A stretch of 64,000 nt of DNA from Protonemura montana (GCA_947568835.1 OX387606.1:1426001-1490000); one strand, 5' to 3'. Positions 12,501-21,840 are shown, numbered from the stretch's first letter. Made by a program: numbers and translations. Notes: generated by a model not told the origin, from the sequence alone.

Positions 12501-13206
12501 GCTCGAGTAGAGATAAAAACTGGATTCATTTTACAATTAACAATCACATCTCGACGGGACATATCTCTGTACTTGTACTCGGTGATTACAATAAAAAAAG
12601 CAAGACAATCGGCATCTGTACTTGACACCGTGCGATCCAGAAACAAAGTCACTTTGTATCTGGGTATCTTTGTATCTTCGGTTTTTCAGGAAGTAATACA
12701 GTTGAGTGTAGGTTCTAGGTAGAGTTTCAACGTCAATGTTACAGTCTCTGCGTGAAAGATGGCCGCCAAATGACTACCTTACCGACAAAAATGCAGAGTA
12801 CCGGAACATCACGTTAAGTGGAGCCACTGTCGTATGAAATTTAATTTCGATATTTCTCGTAGGTTACTCGCTTTTGAGACTTTTCATGCTCAAAAGATCT
12901 CCATCAATGTTTACCTCAACGATTGATATACACGTAACGATATTAAAAAGCGAGTAACCTACGAGAAATATCGAAATTAAAATTCATACGACAGTGGCTC
13001 CACTTAATGTGATGTTCCGGTACTCTGCATTTTTGTCGGTAAGGTAGTCATTTGGCGGCCATATTTCACGCAGAGACTGTAACATTGACGTCGTTTCTCT
13101 ACCTAGAACCTACACTCAACGGTGGTACTCACACAAAGAACAGCTTGGACAGCGGATTGGCGCCCTTCTTCGGGTTGCGACGGTCATGTTTCTTGCTGCT
13201 ATCCAT
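340..13206 (-). CDS. ABCC4: ABCC4/MRP4-like ABC transporter, 5' part (10 exons, runs off window)
   Basis: Subfamily C ABC exporter, expected in the plasma membrane, moving organic anions or conjugates with ATP. Ten exons are joined in phase (13133-13206, 11156-11266, 10037-10171, 8753-8957, 7536-7761, 6258-6414, 5148-5397, 4255-4497, 1887-1988, 340-539) and give about 567 residues: a short N-terminus, the first six-helix membrane domain, the linker, and NBD1 with Walker A (GSGKSS) and signature (LSGGQ). Walker B, the second membrane domain and NBD2 lie left of position 1. The short N-terminus without an extra TMD0 and motifs such as KMYAWEK and [11 protein letters not shown] fit the ABCC4 group; in insects the lethal(2)03659-type genes are the nearest named relatives. 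The paralogue cannot be fixed, so the symbol is by similarity. Confidence 0.9.
556..1480. repeat. 14-bp G-rich minisatellite
   Basis: About 65 tandem copies of AGGGGCGTTTCACT. Variants include a C-to-T change in the last CACT (GCTTCATT type), a 15-bp form with GCTTTGACT, and GGGGAGTTT. From about 1230 to 1430 the 15-bp variant recurs every second or third unit, a short higher-order pattern. It fills most of one ABCC4-like intron. Confidence 0.97.
1481..1886. other. Intron remainder with a tRNA-SINE relic
   Basis: About 1520-1600 resembles the outer part of the tRNA-derived SINE (CTTGCAAGCATTTGTAATTT and a CAACGCATC end). The rest is AT-rich and unassigned. Confidence 0.45.
1887..1988 (-). 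CDS. ABCC4: ABCC4-like exon 9 (Walker A)
   Basis: Begins [16 protein letters not shown], the Walker A P-loop and following helix, and ends GASYASQ with the Q-loop glutamine as its last codon. The exon is 34 codons in phase 0, acceptor TTCGCAG, donor GTAAGT. Confidence 0.93.
2581..3827. mobile_element. hAT-like TIR element with (CCGGAA)n ends, nested in a SINE
   Basis: Inverted ends: left CCAGGGACCCGAACC, right GGTTCGGGCCCCTGG. The flanks AGTTGTAC and ACTTGTAC form an 8-bp target duplication with one mismatch. Arrays of GGAACC/CCGGAA lie inside both ends. The interior contains a reverse-strand frame that looks like a LINE 3' end. No transposase was recognised. Confidence 0.7.
2944..3243 (-). 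pseudogene. LINE ORF2 C-terminal fragment
   Basis: A 99-codon reverse frame has the pattern seen at the end of many LINE reverse-transcriptase ORFs: a TRHK motif, a YRALPADLQ motif (compare WN.LP..I), then a basic [15 protein letters not shown] segment. It lacks the catalytic domain. Confidence 0.5.
4255..4497 (-). CDS. ABCC4: ABCC4-like exon 8 (linker and start of NBD1)
   Basis: Starts [10 protein letters not shown], passes through a low-complexity Pro/Ser linker, then enters NBD1: [20 protein letters not shown] and [17 protein letters not shown], stopping just before Walker A. The aromatic A-loop position is Trp (ARW). Donor GTAACC. Confidence 0.9.
4895..5118. mobile_element. MITE-family copy (intron)
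   Basis: Begins TTTTAGACTCATGTCTACTT and ends near AAATAGTTTTTGTTAA. Its inner halves are inverted (GAATGCTAAGTAAAGGACAA against TTGTCCTTTACTTAGCATTC). Related copies lie at 30632-30912, 37900-38010, 38528-38815, 43030-43440 and 59500-59895. Confidence 0.75.
5148..5397 (-). CDS. ABCC4: ABCC4-like exon 7 (TM5-TM6)
   Basis: Two hydrophobic stretches ([20 protein letters not shown] and a later [18 protein letters not shown]) end in SIKRMQ, the end of the first membrane domain. The Tyr-Phe-Pro-Asn/Ser-Ala pattern before the linker is typical of ABCC4. Confidence 0.9.
5535..5960 (-). repeat. Dispersed repeat, inverted partner of 40075-40520
   Basis: Contains CGAGGGTCGCCATTTTTTAC, several TGACGTCAG motifs, CCCGCCACGAGAATTCATAT and a GATAATAATTAAATAATAAT end. 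The same modules occur in reverse orientation at 40075-40520, so this is a mobile or dispersed repeat of unknown class in an ABCC4-like intron. Confidence 0.7.
6258..6414 (-). CDS. ABCC4: ABCC4-like exon 6 (intracellular loop 2)
   Basis: Reads [20 protein letters not shown] then [20 protein letters not shown], the strongly conserved coupling-loop signature of ABCC transporters. Acceptor ATTGCAG, donor GTGAGT; it splits a Lys codon with exon 7. Confidence 0.92.
6524..6965 (+). mobile_element. 5S-derived SINE, single head unit, near full length
   Basis: Nearly complete copy: 5S-like head (CGGTTCTCGTTAGATCACCG then AAGTTAAGC), one C-box-like block, the shared body (ACCTCTCGACAGCATAGATT), and a 3' end TTAAACACTACAAATAATAA. 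Useful as the reference unit without array growth. Confidence 0.9.
7536..7761 (-). CDS. ABCC4: ABCC4-like exon 5 (TM3-TM4)
   Basis: Contains the ABCC motif [15 protein letters not shown] followed by two hydrophobic helices ([19 protein letters not shown] and [17 protein letters not shown]). Acceptor TTGCTAG, donor GTAAAC. Confidence 0.92.
7795..8262 (+). mobile_element. tRNA-derived SINE, composite copy
   Basis: The outer part (TAGATGAAATCTTATTTCAA, CACTATAACCGTCTCAAA) is followed by a TTTGAGACG inverted partner, a middle part (GAGTTACTCGAGATTGACAG) and a tRNA-like segment at 8150-8222. It lies in an ABCC4-like intron. Confidence 0.85.
8150..8222 (+). repeat. tRNA-like head of a SINE (not called a tRNA gene)
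   Basis: Folds as a cloverleaf: acceptor arm GTCCAAG/TTTGGGC with GU pairs, D-stem GCTC/GAGC, and a B box GATTCGAGTCC. The anticodon loop has G in place of the usual U33. It is embedded in a repeat present several times in the window. Confidence 0.8.
8753..8957 (-). CDS. ABCC4: ABCC4-like exon 4 (TM1-TM2)
   Basis: Encodes [14 protein letters not shown], a loop, a second hydrophobic segment and [15 protein letters not shown], the start of the first intracellular loop conserved in ABCC exporters. Acceptor CTGCAG, donor GTAAGC. Confidence 0.9.
8958..10036. other. ABCC4-like intron, no feature recognised
   Basis: AT-rich. There is a small direct repeat near 9050-9095 (GACCCGCAAACACAGGCT type). 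No exon with family similarity and no known repeat was seen. Confidence 0.5.
10037..10171 (-). CDS. ABCC4: ABCC4-like exon 3 (first membrane helix)
   Basis: Continues [20 protein letters not shown] and then the first hydrophobic segment ([18 protein letters not shown]). The acceptor is GCACAG and the donor GTAAGT; it joins exon 4 to give [14 protein letters not shown]. Confidence 0.85.
10815..11142 (+). mobile_element. 5S-derived SINE, 5'-truncated
   Basis: Starts inside the unit (TGACCAGTTCTGTTCGGGAG), runs through the body and ends AAAAACCACAAATGAAT. It has no 5S-like head and ends about 15 bp from the ABCC4-like exon 2 donor. Confidence 0.88.
11156..11266 (-). CDS. ABCC4: ABCC4-like exon 2
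   Basis: Reads [20 protein letters not shown] followed by [16 protein letters not shown], the cytosolic N-terminal elbow typical of ABCC4 (a [K/R]xLEExD[L/M]xxxLxEDRS pattern). It has a TTTGCAG acceptor and a GTGAGT donor, and phases match exons 1 and 3. Confidence 0.88.
11267..12699. other. ABCC4-like intron 1, unassigned part
   Basis: No recognisable exon or repeat. Short frames here have no family similarity. Confidence 0.45.
12701..13120. mobile_element. Foldback element, about 420 bp with long inverted repeats
   Basis: The left half starts GTTGAGTGTAGGTTCTAGGT and includes GATGGCCGCCAAATGACTAC. The right half is its reverse complement and ends ACCTAGAACCTACACTCAAC. The arms are over 150 bp and nearly identical. 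A second copy is at 39340-39758 and a half copy at 28930-29095. Confidence 0.9.
13133..13206 (-). CDS. ABCC4: ABCC4-like exon 1 (start codon)
   Basis: Codes for 24 residues from the ATG at 13206 ([20 protein letters not shown]...), ending two bases into a Val codon at a GTGAGT donor (13132-13127). The basic N-terminus leading to an SKLFFVW motif matches the family start. The donor lies a few bases from the end of a foldback element. Confidence 0.8.
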
Positions 13207-15030
13207 GTCGCCGTGCAGCGCGCAGCGTCTGACTGCGCGATTCACAAAGCCGTGTCAAGTTCTGGTCGACCACGAAATGTTTCTCTGGGAAGAAAAAACA
13301 AAGCGCGCACGCACTTTGTCAGTGCGACATTGACGCTGCGACTGACGCGACCTGTCGAACGATCGGAGTGCAGCGATACCAGCCAAGAACACGGCATGAT
13401 GGATCACCTCGCTGCACGCCAGGCACCCAACCAGTATTCACACACTTGTTGCACCCTTGCAACGGTCGGGGATCGAACCCAGCAGTTTTACCACCCCTTA
13501 TGTTGACGCAATGTAGGGTGGGGCAACGAATATCTCCAAACATTACATCAGTTAGAGCTTTCAGACGGAATTACAAGTAAAAATCGATAATTTCCCCTGA
13601 ACAGAAACAAGCTCCCGCTCAACGGGGCTTGTAATCTATGCGCTAGGAGAGACAACGACGAACGGAGGTTTGGGGCTCGATGCAAAAACAGAATCCACAT
13701 GCCGTGCTCTGTTTGTTATCGCTGTCGTCTCTTCGGCAATTCTCGGCAATGCACTAAACCGGATGACGCGGAAACCGGAAGCAGGTGTGACGTCACGAGC
13801 AGCTCGGAGGGTCACCACTCACCTGCAATTGTCCACCACGTCTTGTCACCTCGGTAGCTCACTTCACACAGATCGACTGTTGTCGGTGTCTTATCGGCCG
13901 TGATTACAGCGTCCACCGATAAGACGCGGTCACGTGGTCAACGCCGTCTAGATGGCGTCGACCACGTGGTGGCGGCGACCAGACGTCGCGTGATCGGCGT
14001 CGTGGGCGTCGTCGTCGTCGCGGCGCCGGATGGGCGTCGTGCGGCGTCCGACTACAGCGTTACGAGAGCAAATCAATGTCCTACTTGACCTTGAGCTCGG
14101 CGAGATTGAGGCGAATCGGTTCAAGAGGGCCGTTATCGCGCGCTAAATGAACGCAAACAGATTGTGAGCTCCCCGACAACAGAATGCGTCGCTCTGCGGG
14201 TGACGTCATGGTGGCGACAACGCCTGCGCTGTGCTAAGTTTAGCTGGGTAGTCATGGTAGCAGGGTGCTATGTTAAGCTGGGTTGTCATGGAGACTAGCA
14301 GGGTGCTCCGGCAGACATCGTAGGAGCTCGGGGCAGTCGAACAACTGCTAATGTGATTGCGCGTGAAAGCCCTCGGCTTGCTAATCACCGCCTTGTAGAA
14401 ATCAAACTACCTGTCAATTAATTATAATGGTTTATTGCTTGTTATCTCTATGGCCCTGGAAACATGCGACTTAATGCAGCGATTTTTGTAAGTCTGACAG
14501 GGGCAGCCTGTTCTAGAAGAAGTCTAAGGGTGAACCCGGTGCCGGGAGGCAGTCTAGTCTAGAAGGGAGGCTAGGGTGAAGCCGATGCCGGCACCTGACA
14601 ACGAACCTAATGCTAGGCTTGCAACAACCTTCATACAGGTCAACAGGTCAACAGCCTTCACCTGTTGCAGCAGCACCCTTGTGTCTGCCAGGAGCAAGAC
14701 TCCCGGGGCTCATGGATGCCACAATCAACAGCTGTGACGCAACGGAAGTTAGGGATTCGACGTCGATGATAAGGAACCAGAGCAGGGCGTTGACTAAATA
14801 AGAAGTCTCGTGAGACGAACTGCGCGGCTTCAATCGCGACAAACGCCCTCGTCGCAGCGGCGTTCAAACAGCCTCGTTGTTTGTCAATATCGAAGCTGAT
14901 CAACAATTACACTCGAGAAGTTGCCTCGATGATGCCATCTCGATGTAAAGGTCACCAGACGTCCCCGGGGTTCGGCGTCCAGAAGACAGTGACTTTATTA
15001 GCGTATCAATTGGTCAGAGCTACAGCGCTA
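13207..15030. other. Intergenic region upstream of the ABCC4-like gene
   Basis: The start of this interval should hold the promoter and 5' UTR of the ABCC4-like gene. It is relatively GC-rich to about 14100, but no TATA box or other core element stands out. No coding frame has recognisable similarity. Confidence 0.45.
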
Positions 15031-15034
15031 ATTT

Positions 15035-15735
15035 ATTGTTTGTGGTGTTTAACGACGCACTGTTTTGATATCTGGTCATGCGGCACTGGTCTAATGGCGT
15101 CGGTGAATGAGTGGATGATGATGAACCTAACCAAGTCTAGAAGGGAGGAGGGGAAACCCGGTGCTGGCACGTAGCCTACTCCTGTCGAAGAGCACCAAGG
15201 GGACCACCGGCTTAACGTCCCTTCCGAAGGACGGTACAACTCGAACAGCAGGATTCCTCCACAAATCCATGCTGTCGAGAGGTTGATAAGCAAGGCGAGT
15301 GAAGATGCTGTACTAACTTTCATCCCTCCAACCTCTCTCCCGAACAGAGCTGGTCATGTGTATGATGGTCACCCATCCAATACCTGACCCAGCGCAGTGT
15401 TGCTTAACTTTCATCCCTCCAACCTCTCTCCCGAACAGAACTGGTCATGTGTATGATGGTCCCCCATCCAATACCTGACCCAGCGCAGTGTTGCTTAACT
15501 TTCATCCCTCCAACATCTCTCCCAAACAGAACTGGTCATGTGTATGATGGCCACCCATCCAATACCTGACCCAGCGCAGTGTTGCTTAACTTTCATACCT
15601 CCAACCTCTCTCCCGAACAGAACTGGTCATGTGTATGATGGCCACCCATCCAATACCTGACCCAGCGCAGTGTTGCTTAACTTTCATACCTCCAACCTCT
15701 CTCCCGAACAGAACTGGTCATGTGTATGATGGTAC
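15035..15735 (-). mobile_element. 5S-derived SINE, reverse, about 5 head units
   Basis: Reverse copy: the 3' tail is at the left (TGTGGTGTTTAACGACGCAC), then the body, then about five units with TAACTTTCATCCCTCCAACC junctions. The 5S-like 5' end proper is missing. Confidence 0.9.
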
Positions 15736-17113
15736 AGCGCTAATGTTACGCTTTCTGCGGGGATGCGAGCCTAAAACTCGTGGTTATGGCAGGTGCCACC
15801 CGACCGTCCTTTTTAACAAACATCTACAATTAAATAATTGCAATTTAAAATATCGGTAAAAAAGTGTATCGATTTCATTGCGGGTTTTAATGAAAATGAA
15901 AAGAGCAAAATCCAGTCTCGAAAGCAAATTAATCTGCGAGAAAGCGCAACTAAAACATCTCTGACCGCAAAACATTTTGCCGGTAAAGTAGGTGTCTTGA
16001 ATAAATACTTATTTTATTTTTTTGGTGCGTGAATGGAGGCGAATCACATAGAGACAATACTTTCCTTTAAATTGCATATTTGATATTACAAATAAAAGTT
16101 GAATGATACTGAGATTGACAGCGATTGACAGCTACTGAGGAACTGAGTGCTACTGAACGAGAGGAAGGTTTTTTTTTTGCCTGGCTCCCATCCCGCCCCG
16201 GCAGCATGGCGATCGTCACACACTACATCGCCTCTGCCTTACACTATCAAAGATTGTGCAGCCCGTTGCAAGCAACAGGAATCTCTGATGTGCGGATATG
16301 CTAGGATCAACAATGTCGTGGAGGTAGTATGCATTGTTCAGCTTTTCGGCTGGTATAATGCTGACATGCTTGGTAGTTATTTGGTTTGACATTCCAAGAT
16401 GGGATCGAGAAGAGAGACAGGGTGACGATCAAAAACTCTGCCGTCACATGCAGATAGAGAAGAGCAGGTTGCATTTCCACTAGAAGCTAGTTTGCTAAAT
16501 CTGCGATAGGGCTATCAATTTAGTCTACGTGGGAGTTGGAATTGAAGCTAGAGGAAGGAAAAGGCAGGTAATTTTATAGCTCCGGCTCAAGGGACCAAAA
16601 GTAATTAACTAATAATTGAACATACAGAATGCTTTGCCAAAATAGTACCTGCATCGTTTGCAACATTGCAACTTTAGAATATGAATTTAATTGTGGTACA
16701 TTTAGGAAAGAGGACATTAGGCTTCTCTAGATGCAAGGATCGACGTCTTGTGCCTTGCAGGTCACTACCAGAACCCATCAGCTCCTCTTCAGAGATAGCA
16801 CTTTGTTTCAAGATACAATTAAAATAATTTCAAATAAGTGCATGCAATCACAGCAATGACGAGTTGGTATTCGACAGATAACAGAGATAACAAAGCAAAC
16901 TTTTTACAACCGACCGGTCATTCGATCGGCGAGGCTGACAATTTTATTGAGACAATCTTTGGACAGACTCGATCATCATGTAACAGAACACAGCACCGAA
17001 GTTGCTTACAAAAATACCGTTACATTTTGAAAAAAATACATTTGACATTCGACAAAATTAGAGAATTATCTTCATCTCAATATGAGAATCTTTTACAAAA
17101 TCCAGTTAAACGC
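15736..17113. other. Intergenic, no gene recognised
   Basis: Contains the 3' flank of the Tyr/His-rich gene. A forward frame at 16147-16389 has a Cys pattern that faintly recalls a PAN domain but no supporting context. Confidence 0.4.
16943..16948 (-). terminator. Candidate polyadenylation signal, Tyr/His-rich gene
   Basis: AATAAA on the minus strand (TTTATT on plus), about 165 bases downstream of the stop codon at 17114. Confidence 0.45.
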
Positions 17114-17441
17114 TTATCCCTTTCGTGGTGGATATCCGTACCAGCCTTGAGGGTTTGTGTTGGGGTGTGGACCAGGGCCTGAAGGGTACCAGTAGCTTCC
17201 GTAATCGTAGTGGGTGGGGTTCCTCAGCGGATAGTTGTAGTAGTTCGGTAAGTAGTTGGTGGGTATATTTGGGGCGTACGCGTACGACGGGTGGTTCTCG
17301 GGGTAACGGTGCTCGTCATATGGAAGAGGGTAGTACGGGCGTCGACGATTGGGCTCGTAGTAGCCCTGATTGCCGTGGTAGTTGTTGTAGCCGTGGTAGT
17401 GGTGGTGGTATTCACGGCGTCCTCCGCGCAAATCGGCGCCT
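17114..17441 (-). CDS. Tyr/His-rich protein exon 2 (mature part, stop)
   Basis: Starts GADLRGGRREYHHHYHGY and ends GYPPRKG with TAA at 17116-17114. Tyr is about a quarter of the residues by eye. There are several NPT/NYP/YYP steps but no strict repeat. Confidence 0.75.
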
Positions 17442-18766
17442 CTGCAAAGAAGTCAATCGGGGAATGCTCGCTGTAGCGTTCTTTCATCGTTCATTTATGT
17501 ATTAAAGTTAATATTTGATGATGTATTGTTTTTAATTATTTAACAACATTTTAATGACTTTCCGACAAAGTGTGTCCATGATGTGTGAAATATTACTAGA
17601 AAGTAATTCATAAGTAAATGAAGTAATTCGATTTAAGTATCAATTAAATCGACACAATGTGATTAAGAGATTATGCAACAATTCAATTATTCGTATTGAT
17701 AAATGCTAGAACCATGAAATCAGAATGCAAAGATATCAGCGAGTAATTAGGAGCAGGAGTGAGATAAGACTCGTTGTGACCTTTGGATGCCACCTAGCGA
17801 GGTAGGCAACCCTCGAAACGTGCAATGCACGGCGCCGGGAAGGTATGCAACCCGTTGTACTATCGTGTACAACAAGTAGCATACGCGTCAGGCTTTGACG
17901 GAGTGACACATACGAGGCAAGAGTGCAGTGAATTGCAGGGAAGTTATTTTTATCTGATGCGGGAATTCTTCTGGTTAATAGATCTTTCTCCTTTAAATCG
18001 CTTGAAAAAACATCATTGGCTTTTTTTATAGAAACTGGATTTTAAATAATTGGCGCATCCAAGTAATGGGCAGTAAACGGAATTGAAACTGAGAGTTGGA
18101 TTGAGTTATCTGCATCTAATTCCGCGGCTTGGATTCAAACCAGTTCACACCAGACTAAACATGCATTCTGACCTTACCATACATTTAAAAAACAGACGTG
18201 TTTTTACCTGGCTCTGGCAGATCCAGCCACCTGTTATCACGACCGCAGATACCAATTTGTCACAGTTCGGTACCAAAGTTAGGAAAGAACAGAAGTTGTT
18301 AAAAACCCCCCACCCCCTCCCTACCACCTTCCTCCTGGAAAACTTTTGCTATCGTTTAGAGGATTTTTTTTTAACAAAATGTTATGATCGCCTTGTTTAC
18401 ACAAGTTTTCATTGATCGTCAAATATCTCGCCAAAAAAATGCCAATAAACTTAATAATTGTGAAATAACATAGAAAAACATAATATATTGTGGTAAGAAA
18501 GATGTGTGTTGGTAAAGATGAATTATATGTGGTGTGATTTGGAGATTGCAAATCACAAACGCTCATCACAAACAAATGAATACATATAAAATATATAACT
18601 ACTATGTTCTGATGTTGAAGATTCTGTTCAGCTTCCCTTTCTAACTCAACGTAGTGCACCCTCCAACTCACCCCGGCAGGACGCTGGTGAATTCCGCCGC
18701 GTAGTTGACCTGCGCGGACGCCGCAGCGAGGACGCCGCCGACCAACAGTAGCAGAGAGCAGTGCAT
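17114..18766 (-). CDS. Small secreted Tyr/His/Pro/Gly-rich protein (2 exons)
   Basis: Exons 18672-18766 and 17114-17441 join in phase to about 140 residues. A clear signal peptide (MHCSLLLLVGGVLAAASA) is followed by a mature region beginning QVNYAAEF and then a long low-complexity part rich in Tyr, His, Pro, Asn and Gly (YHHHYHGYNNYHGN, PYYPLPYDEHRYPE, GWYGYPPRKG at the end). There is no Cys after the signal peptide. Composition is compatible with a cuticle, silk-like, adhesive or antimicrobial Gly/Tyr-rich peptide, but no family was recognised and no function is claimed. Splice sites are GTGAGT and TTTGCAG. Confidence 0.75.
17442..18671. other. Intron of the Tyr/His-rich gene
   Basis: AT-rich intron. 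A region near 18160-18420 may be a diverged LINE end (PLPTTFLLENFCYRLEDFFL in the forward frame). Otherwise unassigned. Confidence 0.4.
18672..18766 (-). CDS. Tyr/His-rich protein exon 1 (signal peptide)
   Basis: From ATG at 18766: hydrophobic core LLLLVGGVLAA with an AxA-type cleavage site (ASA/Q). Ends two bases into a Gly codon at GTGAGT. The ATG is chosen because it starts the signal peptide and sits about 40 bases from a TATA-like box. Confidence 0.78.
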
Positions 18767-18803
18767 GGTCAAACTGTAGCCCCAACGTGTTCCTCTCGAC
18801 GCT

Positions 18804-18809
18804 CTTATA
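18804..18809 (-). promoter_or_regulatory. TATA-like box of the Tyr/His-rich gene
   Basis: TATAAG on the minus strand, within GCTCTCTATAAGAGCG. An initiation site about 25-30 bases downstream would fall at CTACAGTTTG, giving a very short 5' UTR before the ATG at 18766. Confidence 0.5.
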
Positions 18810-19164
18810 GAGAGCCCGGGCACTCGGTTCGTTGCCCGCCAAATGCGCCCGCGGGTGACCCGGGTCAACTCACTACGAGGTGGAGGACCCGTTTCCTCGA
18901 GCGGCCGGACCGCGCCGAAGAACGCCTGAAACCGCTTTTTATTGCTTGGGAAGCGATCTGGATGTGAAATGATTAGGTCTGTAACAGATTGCGAATAACT
19001 TATTGGAGGTTATTGGCGCTTTGGAATGCGTGCGATAGTTGGAGTGACGCAAGTTGAGTTCGTTGGATCTACAGATGACCAGCCAAAGGGGATAAACAAG
19101 TTTACAATAAAAATAAAGTAGTTTGATGCCAGGAAGACAACGTGTAGTTTTGTTGCGAAACTCT

Positions 19165-19202
19165 CACGCATGTTAGAACGCATGTTAGCACGCATGTTAG
19201 CA
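19165..19202. repeat. 14-bp triplet repeat
   Basis: Three copies of a GCATGTTAGMACGCATG-type unit just before an unrelated 10-bp array. Confidence 0.7.
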
Positions 19203-19316
19203 GAGGTCACGCATGAGAAATATCCGCTGAAAGTCTGAGCTCAAGATGGCTAAAACCTCCCCTGATGACAGCGCTAAAATTCAGCTAGACGTTGTCTCGT
19301 TGCGTCTCCTTCCTTG

Positions 19317-19560
19317 TACCTCCTTGCATCTTCTTGCATCTCCTTGCATCTCCTTGCATCTCCTTGCATCTCCTTGCATCTCCTTGCATCTTCTTGCATC
19401 TCCTTGCATCTCCTTGCATCTCCTTGCATCTCCTTGCATCTTCTTGCATCTTCTTGCATCTCCTTGCATCTTCTTGCATCTCCTTGCATCTCCTTGCACT
19501 CCTTCCTTGCACCTCCTTGCATCTTCTTGCATCTCCTTGCACTCCTTCCCTGCACCTTCC
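19317..19560. repeat. 10-bp minisatellite
   Basis: TCCTTGCATC repeated about 18 times with a TCTTGCATC variant, then degenerate TCCTTGCAC copies. It leaves several frames open on both strands; none is a gene. Confidence 0.96.
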
Positions 19561-21004
19561 TTGCCATCTGGTTTGGAAATCCCCAGACTTGTTTCAGATG
19601 TAGCTCACAGGGAAAGTGGGATGGCCACTGGGGATCCTCTCAGTGATAATAACCTGAATCTGAATTCCAAAGCGTGTCCTTTGCCAATAAACCAGCAATT
19701 TGTCGGGTGAGTTAGTCATGTTTGCAGCCAATTTACAGCTTAATATCCTTGTTTTCAGAATACGACTGGGACACTAAACATAATAAACGTCGTGTTAATA
19801 CACTGGTTAGTCGACACGGGTTGCTACCGACCACCTGTCTGGTCTTCGTTGCAGCTAGGGGCCAAAAACCCGTTTGATGACGATCTCGCCCAGTTGATAT
19901 GTGACAGAATAAAGGAATGGCGCAAGATCAATTAATTGAATTCAGTTAAAAACAAATATCCAGACTTGGCTGCATCAGCATGTGAAAAAATGTATACATT
20001 ATTTATTAAAGAAACTGCGAATATTTTAAAAGTCATGAAACTTTGAATCTAACTGTGCTTCTAGCACGTCATAAATCTTAAACTGGACTTTTTGTTTGGT
20101 GTGACCGCCCAGCCTCTTGGCTATGATAGATGCAAAGTCAGAAGTCGAGATGTTCAGCCTCCGCGATGGACAGCTAGTGCATGAATGTCACCTGCTACTA
20201 AAGTACCATTAATTGAAGACACCCACAGATCAAAATCCCTAATTAAGTAAACTCTCCTCATCACACCTTTAGTCTGCCTAGCCTCCTGTTTTCTTGGGGC
20301 ACGTTAATGCTCAACTGAAGGTACTGTGTCTTCTTCCCACCTTCGCCTCAAGACGTAGTCAACTCTACCAGCGATCTTTACCTGGTGAGATGTTGCTTGC
20401 TTGTACTTCCTGCTACCAAACCATTGCCACCTCTTCGTCCATCGCTAGTTCTCAAGTTTGCACGCGTACGTTCCACGCGTACTGCTCTGCCAGTGATAGC
20501 ACGTAACTGCATGGCAAATAGTGAAAAACCACTACAAACACGATTCTGCAATCGTTCAAATTAATGGCATCTCTCCTGAAGGTTCCTCGCCACTTACAAA
20601 CACATTCAGCTTTATAAAGAATTGAAATAATTAGAAGCATGATTTTTAGAATCGAGTCGTTCTGCACTCGAAGCTTTCTTCGATCTCCAGGTAACAATAA
20701 TAATAATAATAATAATAATAACAATATTTTTTTTATTGCGTTGATTAAATAGTAATATGACAATCGTCCTTAACTAAATAAACTTTATATCATATCGTCA
20801 TCTGTCGCCCAGATAATAAATAAAAATAATAATAAACAATTAGAAAACAAATAAGCTGATCTTAACAATCTGCAAGAAGTCACAGGGTAGCTACAAGTTT
20901 TAAACTAAAACATTTCTTAGTGCTACACTGAATACATTAGATGGACCCTGTTTAATTAGCAGAGCAAAATTCTTTAATATCACAAAAGCACTTCTCTAAC
21001 AGAT
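19561..21004. other. Intergenic, no gene recognised
   Basis: Contains a short (TAA)n run near 20695-20720. No coding similarity seen. Confidence 0.45.
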
Positions 21005-21455
21005 TATTATTATTATTATTTGTGGTGTTTAACGACGCAATGTTTTGACAACTGGCCATGCGGCACTGGTCTAATGGCGTCGGTGAATGAGTGGATGATG
21101 ATGTGGATGATGATGAACCTAACCTAGCCGAGAAGGGAGGAGGGGAAACCCGGTGCCGGCACGTACCCTACTCCTATCAAAGATCAAGGGGACCACCGGC
21201 TTCACGCCCCTTCCAAAGGACGGTACAACGCGAACAGCAGGATTCCTCCACAAATCCATGCTGTCGAGAGGTTGATAAGCGAGGCGAATAAAGTTGCTGA
21301 ACTAACTTTCATCCCTCCAACCTCTCTCCCGAACAGAACTGGTCATGTGTATGATGGTCACCCATCCAATACCTGACTCAGCGCAGTGTTGCTTAATTTC
21401 GGTGATCTAACGAGAACCGGTGTTTCCAACATGGCAAACCGTTCGGTCATCTATA
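21005..21455 (-). mobile_element. 5S-derived SINE, reverse, near full length
   Basis: One head unit plus body. The 5S-like end is at the right (GGTGATCTAACGAGAACCGG then TTTCCAACATGGCAAACCGT), and the (ATT)n tail is at the left. Confidence 0.92.
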
Positions 21456-21498
21456 ACAGATAAAGTTTGAGTTGAGATTGAAAGGCGCTACCTTTCTT

Positions 21499-21840
21499 TT
21501 ATTTAATTGCCTTGGGCAAGGCCTTCAGCCATTTTGAGCCGGCGTATATGGGGTTAGCTTTGAAGGATTCTCTATTGTGTTTTTGAAGACAGGGCTCGTT
21601 TCTTCTTCTGGTGTCGTGTGAGTTGTAGGCCCTGTTTGTAGTTAGCAGCTTTGGGTTATCTTTGATGAACACTATGCTGCAATATATGTACAGGTTTGGT
21701 AGCGTGAGCATTTGAAGTTTTCTGAAGAGTTCCTTTTTGTGCCCAATCGAAAGTATTGGCGACGTCTGCAGCATTACTTTGCTAGTAGTGGTAGCTTGTG
21801 ACGTCATCATTGAACTCTGAATGTCGGTGGGTACCATGAG
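21499..21840 (-). pseudogene. LINE reverse-transcriptase 3'-end fragment
   Basis: Reverse frame with the pattern LTLPNLYIYCSIVFIKDN, then NSHDTRRRNEPCLQKHNRES and GSKWLKALPKAIK, which is the usual end of non-LTR retrotransposon ORF2 (LP.LYIY, Y.TR.R, WN.LP..I). The catalytic part is absent. Confidence 0.7.

Noticed and set aside
13900-14088. Arg/Val-rich frames in a GC-rich stretch
   Set aside because: Composition-driven; no similarity, no splice context.
16147-16389. Possible PAN-domain exon (IKDCAARCKQQESLMCGYAR)
   Set aside because: Weak Cys pattern only; no neighbouring exon, no signal peptide, no clear splice phase.
19246-19710. Several overlapping frames with Leu/Ala/Ser/His repeats
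   Set aside because: Frames through the 10-bp minisatellite TCCTTGCATC.
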